Source: Homalodisca vitripennis
Taxonomy: Eukaryota > Arthropoda > Insecta > Hemiptera > Cicadellidae
DNA length: 64,000 nucleotides
NCBI RefSeq assembly: GCF_021130785.1
Contig: NC_060210.1
Location: 186,504,501 to 186,568,500 of the forward strand
Direction: 5' to 3'
In this document: piece by piece, positions 25,101 to 36,800 of the stretch
How positions within the stretch are numbered: the stretch's first letter is position 1
Layout: each line of letters begins with the position of its first letter
Notes under the pieces: generated by a model
What the model was told of the DNA's origin: nothing
What the model saw: the letters and a program-made list of their open reading frames with translations, nothing else
Database searches by the model: none
Position numbers and translations under genes: made by a program

Positions 25101-26144
25101 TACATAATTTATACTAATAAACACTGTTGTTACATGCGTCGTATTATTAAACGTATTTCTATTTTTCCATACATCTTATAGTTATAGTTTTGAACTGTAC
25201 AGTATTATCTAATACATAAACTAAAAGGAATTGATTATGAAGTTTGAAAGAAATACTGAAACTCGATTCAAGCAGTCAGGAACATCTCTCATCTCTGTCT
25301 CTTGGAACTCGGTTTGCATTATTATTTCACAACACGTATTTTCTTATTTTTATTACAATACAGTAGAAATAAAATGGTATTTTTACTATGTAGTGTAACT
25401 ATTTGATGGGTGAAACAAAACTCACAAATACTCACGTTTTTATATAGGGATAGTGCATACCTGATATTTTAAATTAAGGCTTTGAGGGGCCCAGCTTATT
25501 TCTTTACGTAGTATCTAATGTTTCTGGTGTGCATAGTTTTGGTAAGAGTTGTGTTTCTTCTGGATGGCATTACAATGTAAGGGATTAATGACCCATAAAT
25601 TTTGCTAGGACCTTCGTAGAGATGTTTTTCATGTCATTGTATTTTTGTGAATTTACTTAAATGATATGTCACAAGATAGGGGTTGCAGTTTTCAAGTGAC
25701 CACCCCTCTATCTTTTACAAAGAGAGGAGAATGTTGTTATCCTTCAAAAAGTTCATAAAAGTAATTTTATAGGTACGGTGAAGGTTTCTACATCGACATC
25801 GCAATCCGTTTGGATGAATATATGTTTTCCATGTTTCTTTACTAAACTGAATGTCATAGCAGAATTTAGATAAGATCAAGTTATCAATATATGGTTGTGT
25901 AATTGGTGTAGTAAGGCTACATGTTAAATATTTCACATATTAAATTCTATTGTGCAAGTAGTCTAGTTAATTTTAAAATGTATTTATTGTGCTATTTTTT
26001 CAATGTTATTATGGTTACAAGGTTAGTGACCATAATACCATAAAGTGACCTAGTGATCACAAACTCAACATTTTAATTTTTTTATTAATTAGAAAGTAAT
26101 AAAATCTACGAATCCCTAAATATAATTTTGTTTCCGAGTTTTGG

Positions 26145-26183
<39 letters not shown>

Positions 26184-29100
26184 ACTTTATGTACTTTTAT
26201 GTACTTTTTATATACAACTTTTTATGTTTTAGACAACTTTTTAATTTCAATTGTACTTTTGGTGTTTCGCAGGGTAGTTTACTTCAACTCATCTTCTTTA
26301 ACTGAACCCTTCTGATACTTATCGATACCCTCCAGAAATATGTTTAAAAATAAAAGGAAATTACTTTTTCTCATTTCATATGATTCTTATAGAACTTACT
26401 ATCGGAAAGATAGACTCCCACATCGTGAAGATTGTCATCCAAGCCGACTGGGTGTCATTGAAAGACTCATCAAAATCTATTTTTGTGAAAGGTTTTGCGT
26501 ATTTTAGCAGATTGGTAATATTTTGCCTATTACTGAGGAAGGATTCTGCCACAGACTTGTTCCAAGCTTCGTAGAATCTAGGACATTTCATAGCAAACAT
26601 AGCGTACGCGATCTGAAAAATATAATACAGTTTTATAAATAAAATGCTGAGAAATTAAAATATTAGATTATATTTCCCAGCATTCTGAAAAATAACTTTG
26701 TGCAGACGTCCTTAAATCTTTTGTTAAACAAAATTAATACATACAATTCCAACTAGTATAATAATCGCAATTTTCTATTAGATTTTTTTCAAATCATTAG
26801 TACCTGTAGTGGTTTGATGTAAGTTACGTTCCTTATACTTTTCTACAACCATATTATTTTACGTAACCTAGATATTTTTCAGTGCTATTTATTTTTCGCT
26901 ATTTCGATTACTTTTTTAGTTTTTAATCTACTCAATAAGACTGGAGTATTGACCCAAGTTTATCCTCGCGGAATGAGTTTAATGTTTGTGGCTGCACCTA
27001 TTCTTGGTGTAATTAATTAATTTTGTTATTGTTGTGTAACTGTTGCTTGTTGTACAACTGTTGCTTGTTGTAATATAATGTTATTATTGTTTAATGTATT
27101 ATATATTTATTATTTAATCTTATACATTTATATCACTGCTCGTATTTAATATCACATTGTCGTCACATTTTTTTCAAAACCGGTCAACTTTTATTACAAA
27201 TATTACATTGCTAATGGCGCAGCTATGTATGTTATTGTTATTAGTTGTTAGGCACATAGCATGAATCGGACGCAAGTTATTTTGGAAACAGTTATTACTG
27301 AGAACAGCTGAAAAAATAAAGGCATTTCTACTTAAAGTGGATTTGCTCTCAAAGGTTTAATATACAAATGTGTTAAAAACCATCAATAATTGTTGAACCA
27401 TAATTATTAACTATTACGTTATGTTTTCCTACTTTTGCAGTAATTAAACTACCTATAAAAATGTTTAATCATCTCTAATACGTAACATAGTCTTTAAAAC
27501 TTTGAAGCAAAAGGTTATACTGGTTAAGAAAAAAATAACAATCTTTAGTACAATAAAACACAATTTTATACGGCGGAGTGCTTCTACGTCAAGAAGTCAG
27601 AAATAAATGTACTGTAGTACTGATTGTTTTGATGCTCTGGAAACTTATGAAAAGCGCCAGTTATACCAACCTCTTGGTGGTCTTTGTAAGTAGGGTATAT
27701 CGGCACGGGTTGCCAGGGTAAATATTTGTTCCACAATTGGTAGTCACGAGAAGGGAACAACCCCGCCAGGAACTGACTCGCACTCATCATAGTCCGTGTC
27801 AACAGAGTGCTGTTGGCTTGCAAGTCCTCCAGGCGATATATGCGGTCCAGAAAGCCATTGTACAAGGAGCGGAACTTCATCCCTAATTTGTACATTTGGA
27901 CATGACCTCTCTGTAAAAATGACCATTGAAAGGAAAAGGCAATACTATAACGCACACATACCCAGTTTTATATACATAGAGATATATAATATACTATATT
28001 ATAAGGTATAATATATTTTTAAAAAGAAAATGAAAATAAAACAGCAACAACTAAGATGTAAAAAAGGATTTGCATATTAAGTAGTGATTTTATTATATTA
28101 GTTTGTAGGTTTTAGAACTTTTATATATTTTATTGACATAATTTTCATTTCTGTATTTGACTTGCCTTAAAATACTTAATATATAGCGTTTTAACTGTTT
28201 TTGTAATCTTTGCTTTAGTTTGTGTGTTGTAATGTATGTTATTGTTATTTAGTTGATAATTAGTTATTAAGCGTATACCACTTGACGCAAGTTATTCTGA
28301 AAAACAGTTATGTACTGAGAAACGCTTAAAAAATAAAGGCATTTTTATTTATTTTATAATGTATGACACAACGAACATCCGTGGTAAAAATGTTTTGAGT
28401 AAGACAGTTTAGGAGCAAATACAAAGTAAAAATAATAATTTAAATAGTAATTAGTCTCAAAAAGAACATAGTCAAAACTTACTATTAATTGCTATAAATA
28501 TAATTAAAATAAAAAAACACGTAAACTTTTTTAGAATTTCTTTAAAAGTAGAAGATACTAAAATGATTTGCGAAAATTTATTTGGCAAGATTTCTAGTGC
28601 CTAACTGACGTCAAATTCACCCCTTTCACGGTCTAGCTGGTACAACATTTAAATTTATATTACATACTCTTTACTACATAACGATGTTTTGAAAACCACC
28701 TAAAATAATAATACAAGATAAATTTGGTTCATCCAAACCAAACGAAGTAACATTTTAATTTTATTGCTTATATAAGTATTTATATCCATAGTTAAAGATT
28801 TTCCAACATTGTTAAAGTAGCGATGTAAACCGTACATTCAAGATAATATATGTAAATTCCTCCATTCATATACAAAAAAAATGTTTGCTATCCTTTAGCT
28901 TCAAAGTTACGACATTTTATTAACATAGTTAGACGAGGTTTTATCTCAATTTTTAATTAAAAAATGTTTTTTTGGTTGTCACTTAGAACTCTTTGAATTA
29001 CTATTATAATACCTTTATTGTGTTCTTAATTAAAGTAAACAAAATATGAATAAATGGTTTTAATTCAGTTTATTTATTGTTATTGTTCAGACCAAAAATT

Positions 29101-30763
29101 TAGAAATCATACACTGCAATATCAAAAGAATTATGTCAGTTTTTAAGAGTAGAATAGAAGTAGTAGATATTCAAAGACTCCTATGTTTCTGTAATTGTTT
29201 TGATGCTTACTTTCGTTTTTAAGAATAAGCAAGATATTTTTCGATTTTTAACTATTAATTCAGAATGCACTGATACAACTAGACATCCAACATAGATTGC
29301 GCAACGTATTGCGCAATCGGGAGTGTACCATCTAAATAATGTTTTCATAGTATTGTTTAATGTTAACATACTTACGGCTGTGATCTCCAACCAACCATTA
29401 GGCCAATAGTTGGTATCCAGGGGATGGTATGGACTACTCGGGTAGTTAAATCTAGGACCTCTGCTTCCATGACGGGTGAACTAGAAAATTATCACAACTG
29501 ATTAAATTCCAAATTATTAAAAAAATTCTCAAGATCTTTTATTTTCTAGTAAAGCGTGAAAAGGTATTTTATAACGTTCTTTTATTTCGTAACACATATG
29601 ACATCAGTTTAAATACTGTATGCACTGGTAGCACTCTTTATCACACGCAATGGACTTGTACTGTACCAAAGGGTGTTAAGAGATGGTTTTATTCTATATT
29701 AATATTTAATTCTATTTTTATAAATTGCAAAATTCAAAGTATTAGGTAAAAACTTACAAACTCTGACATTAAAAACGTAGTGTAATTCTCAAAGTGAACT
29801 TTTTAAACGAATTGCGCAAGAGATTCGGAGAAGAAATTATTAAAAATATGAATAAATTTGGTTTATAATTACTTGCCTTGTAAATATGAGACAGTCAACG
29901 TGCGTGCACTCACTAACAAACGCACAAAGTTGTAAAAGATTAAATCGAGCTCCCTAGGATAAGATAGATTACACCTCAGCCTTTCGGAATTAATGATTAT
30001 TACTATGATAGTAATCTACAGTAAATAAGTTTTCTTAACTATTAATCCCGGTTCATTTTTTTGGCTTTACTTTTAATTTTAAAAATTAAATGCTGCAAAA
30101 GAAAATTATAGATCAGATAATTATAATGATAGTTATCAAACTCAAATTTTGTAGGTGTCTATTGTTAGACGACTCAACACATACTAAACGTAATATAGTA
30201 ACTCAAGAAACTCGAAATTTTATTAAAAAATGAAAGAACACTATTAGCATTCCTTAGATAAATGATTTAAGTTAAAAAAAAATTTCTCATAAATGGAAAA
30301 CGCTACACGGCGTTTTGCGTAGCAGACTCTACTTAGATTGCATGCAAACTTCCAAGTTTATAGCTCCTTTCGTTATTGAGGTGTCATACAGATAGACATG
30401 TACTAGATCATATTAAATCACATACAAAATATAATCATATATTAATAGTAAATTTTACCAATAAGAAATTAAAGTACATTTATTATCTTTTTCTATTCAA
30501 GCAGATTATATCTGTTGGAAAGTATAACAAAAGTTTAAATATTTATAAAATTAATATATTTTGGAATAATTTTATTATCTTGATAAACTTACAACGATTA
30601 ACAGCTGCAATGTTGGTACTGCTCTGGCGCCAAGTTTATTGGTATCACTGATTGTGGATGCGATAACACTGTCGACGTTAGGTTTAAAAACATCTGTCAA
30701 ACTGTAAAGTATCAGCAGGACTGCCAACGTAGGAACACAAATCCAGATATGACATGCTGACAT
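22146..30763 (-). CDS. Gene C: histidine acid phosphatase, complete, canonical catalytic motifs
   Basis: Seven exons on the minus strand, 5' to 3': 30763-30593, 29480-29376, 27910-27671, 26612-26400, 24757-24631, 24503-24277, 22304-22146 (1242 nt, 413 aa). Exons 2 to 7 have exactly the lengths of gene B. The N-terminus SACHIWICVPTLAVLLILYS is a hydrophobic signal or anchor related to that of B. RHGSRGP at residues 60-66 gives R60, nucleophile H61 and R64. R131 in LLTRTMMSASQFLAGLFPS is the third active-site Arg. CGHDF has H316 and D317. Sequons include NST, NIT and NDT. I chose the ATG at 30763 because its context (gcaaaATG) is good and it aligns with the start of B. An in-frame ATG at 30778 would add five residues. 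It should be an active secreted or lysosomal acid phosphatase, and is inverted relative to its neighbours. Confidence 0.9.
25485..25936 (-). other. Unrecognised open stretches in gene C intron 4
   Basis: The minus strand has a 73-codon frame (25936-25715) and, further on (about 25640-25500), a second frame of about 45 codons reading HLYEGPSKIYGSLIPY. These are separated by stops and frameshifts. Composition is more protein-like than the flanks, so this may be the remains of a transposon gene. I do not recognise the family. Confidence 0.25.
27228..27340 (+). mobile_element. Retroposon 3'-end-like repeat, copy 1
   Basis: Shares with 28228-28354 the series 'tatgttattgttat', 'gacgcaagttatt', 'acagtta...actgagaa' and a terminal 'aaaaaataaaggcattt'. 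The poly(A)-signal-like end suggests the 3' tail of a LINE or a derived retroposon. It lies in intron 3 of gene C on the opposite strand. Confidence 0.5.
28228..28354 (+). mobile_element. Retroposon 3'-end-like repeat, copy 2
   Basis: Second copy of the tail described at 27228-27340, ending 'aaaaaataaaggcattttta'. It lies in intron 2 of gene C. Two tails of the same family about 1 kb apart could be independent insertions or a local duplication. Confidence 0.5.
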
Positions 30764-30959
30764 TTTGCTCAAATTCATGACATAAGAAAAAAAATGTTAT
30801 ATAAAGTTTCAGGCTTTTGTTTGGTAGGGAAAACTAATATAGTTATGCACGGGTACTTTTTGTCAGATAGTAGTTTTTGTTAGAGCTCAGTTATAATTAA
30901 GTAGTAAGCCAAATTTACACCGACTGCAAGATAACAGCTAAAGCTTCCTTGTTGACTGT

Positions 30960-31440
30960 GCATTAGAAAAGCTTTTCTCTCGTAGGAATGGAAAAATTTC
31001 ATTTCTGTCTCTTTTATCTATTCGCACGTTATTTCGAAAACGAACTGATCTATGACGTTGAAATTGTGCATAAAGCTTCTATATTTCTACATGAAAACCA
31101 TTGAGATCGATGATGGTGGAGGTCACTCCATGGGATTTGGCTGAGCGTTTGCGAATATTATTACACTGGTCTTATAGGTTACCATGATGGCAACGAGAAA
31201 ATAGCAGGATAAATACATTTATAAAAAAACTCAATACACCTGTAAGAGATTTAAACATGTGTTATATCAACACATGAAGCATAACCATCCCTACATATAG
31301 AGCATCATTTTATAGTGACTTGTTTAGACTTTTAATAATTAAACACTGATATGAATCCCAAATTAATGAAACAAATCTGAATGTATCTTGTGGAATGAGT
31401 TGAGAAAGATTTTGTATGTCGTCTTAATAGATTTTGCATG
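30960..31440. repeat. Interspersed repeat shared with 56660-57010
   Basis: Shares 'ttcatttctgtct', 'cgaaaacgaactgatctat', 'gacttgaaattttgcat'-type sequence and 'caacgagaaaatagcagg' with the copy in gene E intron 3. No coding capacity is visible. It lies in the C/D spacer. Confidence 0.55.
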
Positions 31441-32494
31441 AAGTATTATTTTTATAAGAATGAGTTTTGTAATGTTTTATTTTCGTGTATAAAATTATTT
31501 ACTAAATTATATTTAGTTATTTTCGTATATTATCTTCTTTTTTGTATGATTGTATGTTCGTCTGATCGGTGAAGCATGTTACTACACGTAATTTGGCGTA
31601 ATTATGCCTTGTTTATGTAGTTTGAATCCTCTAGATACTACAGAATCCGGTTCGAAAGGAAATGATAAATGATGTTTAGACAACATTTTAAAGACAATAT
31701 CAAATTGAACAAATGAGGGTAGGAAGGGAAAGAATAGATATAAAAGGGGTTGCAACCACTTAATGAAGTCGTTTTCATCCATCATAGGCACAGCATGGCT
31801 TAAATGTCTTATACTCCCGAAAAGATCCCACATGGTCGCCACACTATTACATTTTCAGGCGAAATCAGATATGGAGCGTGAAAATATTTACTCTTAAGAG
31901 ACTTGTGTCCTGCACAAACGAACGAACAACGACTTAGAGACCAATCTCACACTGAGCCATATTTTTTAATGAAACCTGGGGCAACGACCCATCAAGTTAC
32001 TTGTGAAACCATTTCAGATATCTTATATGTAACTTGAAAATTATTTATTTACAATTTAGTTGTTCAAAACAGTAGTATTATAGTTCCTCACCATAGCATG
32101 TATCGGTGAATTCATAGCATAATTAGTTCTACACTTTCTTTATATAAAAAGTGAATTAGATCTCCTGTAAAACTGTGGAACGTGAAAACAAATTTTTTAG
32201 AGCGTTTGAGAATCACCAGTCTTATCAGTAACCGGTTTTCTTAGATACATTGCAGATCAAACGATTCTTGTACTTTTTAGATCGTTGACATTAAATATTA
32301 GTTTTAAATCTATAGAAGATCCTATACAATATCTACCTTAAACACCTTTTTTGGACATTTAAAACAATATTTTAATATGTGTCGAAAAAGGGATATGTGT
32401 CGATAGTTAAAAGTTATAATGTTGAATCCAAGACTTGTAGCAGCGCTTTTTGTAAGATCAAAAATATATTCTCTTAAATTTAACTCGGAACCCA

Positions 32495-32695
32495 TTATAA
32501 CCCTAAGTCCACAATGCTTTCTTTGCGGGTCAGTTCTAAATTGTAAAAATGATAATTATGCATACTGGTACTTTTTAGTCTTGAAAAGATAATAAGAAAG
32601 CATTTATCACTATTTAAAAAGAAATTGTTCGAAGCTGACCAGCGCAGAAGTCTATCCAGCACATCGTCTTCCGAACTTAATGTACAGCCTTGCAT
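32495..32695 (-). pseudogene. LINE reverse transcriptase fragment
   Basis: A 66-codon minus-strand frame contains LDRLLRWSASNNFFLNSDKC, IIFSR and LTRKESIVDLG. These match the region just after the catalytic box of non-LTR retrotransposon reverse transcriptases (Jockey/CR1-like: a 'lN..KC..i.fsr' stretch, then 'sikDLGv'). Nothing of the element continues on either side, so it is a 5'- and 3'-truncated relic in the spacer between C and D. Confidence 0.65.
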
Positions 32696-32769
32696 TAATT
32701 TAAATAAAATTCAAAATGTTTTATAAATATATACATATATATATATAATGAATATAAAATATACATTCA

Positions 32770-32772
<3 letters not shown>

Positions 32773-32830
<58 letters not shown>
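32773..32830. repeat. (TA)n microsatellite
   Basis: About 29 uninterrupted TA units followed by 'cacacagg'. Confidence 0.95.
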
Positions 32831-32836
<6 letters not shown>

Positions 32837-33249
32837 GGATGTTCAGAAAAGGATAGTGTTATTCTGTGGCTGATAATAATCATGATTTAAAACCTAAATT
32901 GTCCTATAAACATAGCTCGAGTAATGTTTTATCGAGTAACTGCTAGGCGCCATTTTACTTTGATTATAAAAAATTACTATCTATAGAACTAGTAAAGAAA
33001 ACGCAAATCAAATATCACATGATTTGATGTAATATTTACAAAATAGCGGCAATTAAACATTTTTGAAACAACAACAAATCAGTTTAGTTATAAAACAACC
33101 GATTATTGATTTAAATTCTAAAGTAGCTTTTTCGACGAAATTTTTATTGTATGACCGAGAACTTGTAACTATAAATATATAGTGAATTTTCAAATATATA
33201 TTAAAAATCTATCATAATTGTATTGTATTATAAATATCCCGGTAGACAA

Positions 33250-33540
33250 AATACTTTTTGATAAAATCTTTACTGTAATTAAATTAGGCTATTACTACTA
33301 TACGAACTTTATGAATGTAGACTAAAGTCGTTAGGTGGTTATTTGATCTTCCGATCATATGTTTGGTTATTTAACCACATATAACACAGAAACGGCCAAA
33401 TACAAAAAAAATCTAATGATAAAAAGAAGGGGCTCCGTGGTGTAGTGATAGAGCACTCGCCCGGCACGTGAGTGATCCGGGTTCGATTCTCGGCGGGGAA
33501 AGTACTTTATGTCGTTCAATATTATTGAAAATTTGTATAT
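33250..33540 (+). mobile_element. tRNA-derived SINE, copy 3
   Basis: Contains 'gatcttccgatcatatg', 'acggccaaatacaaa', an A box 'gtggtgtagtgatagagcac' and a B box 'gggttcgattctc', ending with a tail 'aagtactttatgtcgttcaa' like copies 1 and 2. The anticodon-arm equivalent pairs (CTCGC with GTGAG) but the acceptor stem does not, so it is a SINE and not a tRNA gene. The left boundary is approximate. Confidence 0.7.
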
Positions 33541-33689
33541 GTTGTTTTTTATACAGACTGATATTAATTAAAAATTAAAACTTAAGGGTATTATAGTAGG
33601 TGTACGTACATTTAAATTAAGAAATAATAAACGTACCATTTATCAGGGAAAAAGATAATTTTATTACGCAACTGGTTATCGAAAGGTTT

Positions 33690-33855
33690 TAATTAAGAAA
33701 TAAATGATTACGAGTAATATTTGGCTTAATTTATCTATTATAATAATTACACTCATTAAGTTTGACGTAGTTTAGTGAGATATATAAGTTAAAGTTTTAG
33801 TTGTAGAGTTGCATACATTTGGGTACGTGTGTAGTTTTACTTTCGTTTCGCAAAA
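33690..33855 (+). promoter_or_regulatory. 5' flank of gene D conserved with that of gene E
   Basis: Blocks shared with 49565-49732 in the same order: 'aaataaatgatta', 'tttatcta.tataat', 'gtgagatata' and 'catttgggtacgtg', ending just before the start codon. Conservation up to the ATG suggests retained promoter and 5' UTR of a recent duplication. I cannot point to a confident TATA box. Confidence 0.55.
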
Positions 33856-36800
33856 ATGTTACTCTCGTTTCCTACTGTTTTAGGGTTGGTATTGGCGGTC
33901 GCTTATTGCCAAAACAATGCACCAGTTCCAGCGAACCAAAACATTGCTAGCAGCTTGTCACAGGCCAACACAAGAGGAACTAGAGCCAGCCCAACGCTAC
34001 AACTGGTTTATGTGGTAAGCGAGCATTTATTTGCTTGAACTATAATAAACGTTACAATATTACAGCGGCAGCTATAAAATGCCTGAGATACAGGTCTCGT
34101 GAACAGTTCACGAGCATAATTTAAAGTGTATACAACAACAAATTAAAACTGAAATTTTAAAATAAACCAATTTATAATTGATAATCGTAAAATAATTCAC
34201 TTGAAAATTAAAATCATTGTTTGCTGTGCAATTTAAATTCCATTGAGAAATGAACTAAGAAAATGTGAAATAAATGTAGGATAGCGAGTTAAATTCTTAT
34301 TAAAATAAAAATTGTCATTTTAACCTAAAAAAATATGAATTACAAGAGTTTACCCGCGGCTTCAGACGCAACTTTACGACTGACAAGTGCTGGTTAGTAG
34401 ACGAATGCAGACGTGTTGTGACCTGTATTCTGTAGTTCTGTTTTAATGATTAGTGTTGTGTATAGTTTTTTTATTAAGTGCATGTTTTAGAGTTAGTAAA
34501 CTTGCCACCTAACACAGCGTGGTTGGAATCCCTGACTTATGCGTGTGACAACGCTGCGGTATGATTTTATTATTTTAACCTAGATTGTAGTTATGTGTTA
34601 GGTGAGTAATTTACCTGAAGAAGAGATCAGATTGCAGATCTCGAAAAGTAGTCTTATGGATTATTTTATCACTAACTGATGGCAAATACACGAAAAAATC
34701 CAGTTTCCTTCATAGTCCTTCCATCGTGACAAACAAAGAACGTTTTTATTATTTCAACTTTAGCTTCACACATTTTTTAATCAGAATTGACTCCGGAATC
34801 TATTGTTCATAAATTTATTTACGTATGCAATTTTTATAGCTCGGATTTACAAACTGTCTCTAAAATAAACAATTACAATTAGCTAATTAGTTAAGTAAAT
34901 ATTGTTTAACGTTCAACTAAGGCTAAAATTTATTATATTAAAATTATGAAATCTTCAGGCCTGCCCCGGAATATTTACGTTAATATAATCACATAAAATT
35001 TAATTACTTATCATTATACTTCATTAAATAATAACCATCATTATCTATTAAATGAGAAATTATAAATTTATCAACAGGATTAGTCGCAAAATACTCTTTA
35101 GATTTTCTAATCAGTTATCACAAGTTTTTAATTAGTCCATATATGATAATGGGCCGGGTTTAATTATTATTATATCTAGTTTTATGTTATTATTATTACG
35201 TAACCAATTAAGTACGATCTGACGTAATAAAATTGTAGATGTTATGATTTTAAAAAGTAAAATTAGCAGTAATTACCGTACATGACGATATAATAATTAA
35301 GTAAATCTAAAATAATCAACATATAATTTAGTTTAATTCTGGTTATGGTTTGTTAAATTAAAAGTTGGTCTACTTTTGATTTCGCTTTTTTTAAATGATC
35401 GACAGGTTAAATTTAATTTACATGTAGTCTTATTACATTATTACATCTCCTAGAGTTACAATACAAATCTTCAGAAAATGTTGAAAAATAAGCTAACTAT
35501 TTCGTAGCGATAATGTTTTGTAATTGGTCGGCAATATTTATATCGCAAACTTTTATTCGATATAATTCTTTGCATAAAAAATACTTTCCTTCAACAGTTT
35601 TCCTCTATGTGTATAACATTAAACGAGGCAATAACACTTTTTATCTCAATAATGACAACTTTTAAAAGAGGGTGCTGTAAATATTTCAGTGCATTTAGAC
35701 CCCGACAGAAATTTTCTCGTATTAAGTCTCGAGCTGGCCATCGCGTTCAATGTAAGCCTTTTTCAGCAACTAAATCTCATTACCCTTTCAAATATATTAC
35801 TTTAAGTTTTAAACTTTCTCTGAAAATAACCCTCATCTTTTTGCAGAAGTTTAATCATGTTAGAGGTTTAAGTGGAAGTTTTCATTTCATTTCGTTTCAT
35901 CACCAGAAAGATGACACAGTATGCAACACACTATTTATTCATCTTAAAGACCTATTCAACTCAAAAAGATTTCTAAGAAATAGTACTATCATTTTGCTAC
36001 AGAGATGTCCGTATACAGTGCGAGAATTCCTGTGAGTGCACAAATATGTAAAATATACTACTGTAAGTGACCTTTTGGGACCTTATTTGATTTTGATTTT
36101 ATCATTTTGTAATCACCGAAATAAACGACTTCTGGTTCTGAATAAAAATGCACTGCGTGGAACTGTTGTATGATATAAACGTTACCGTTTAAATCAAGAT
36201 AAGAAAATGATAATGAAATTTAAATTTATTTTTTATAAAAAATATTATTTTTATGTAACGGACATCTTTATTAAACTCTTTCATCAGGATTATTCATTCC
36301 ATCTCCTATATTCCAAGTGGAATACAAGCTCCGGAAGTAGAAGCTTTTTGACTGTAGTAGGCTTCTCAGTCCAACATGTGTATGTGTACCTGTAAAGGTT
36401 GTCCCATAAATTAAAATGTCAAAACAATCACTCTTTCAAGAGTAAGAATTATTAATCATTGGTTTAATATTGCTCCCCTACATTCTGGGAGAACATTGTC
36501 CACACATGCAATTATTAATCGTAACAAAAATAATTTTGAAATATACTTGAACCTCAAAGTAATTTATTATTCAAAACAAACATTAGGACCTAATTAAAAT
36601 CTAAAAACCTTAAGGAATATCGAAATTGAAAATGAACTAATTTTTAAATGTAGTAACCAGACGGTCTGAATATAAAATACATCTTTATTCCATATTTTAA
36701 ACATTTATGTCTTCATTAAAATATACAAATGTGTTGCTTATGATATTTATTTGTTTATTTATTATTATAGATTACATAGTTTTATTTATAACAATATTCT

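Noticed and set aside
31582..31842. 86-codon minus frame in the C/D spacer
   Set aside because: Protein-like in places, but with no family I recognise, no splice context linking it to other exons, and repeat sequence next to it.
33420..33505. tRNA gene in the C/D spacer
   Set aside because: Same SINE family as above, with a mismatched acceptor stem and a SINE tail.
35607..36035. 142-codon frame as a host gene
   Set aside because: Composition looks like chance in most of its length, there is no recognisable domain, and it lies inside gene D intron 1. Only the last residues might be a LINE relic.
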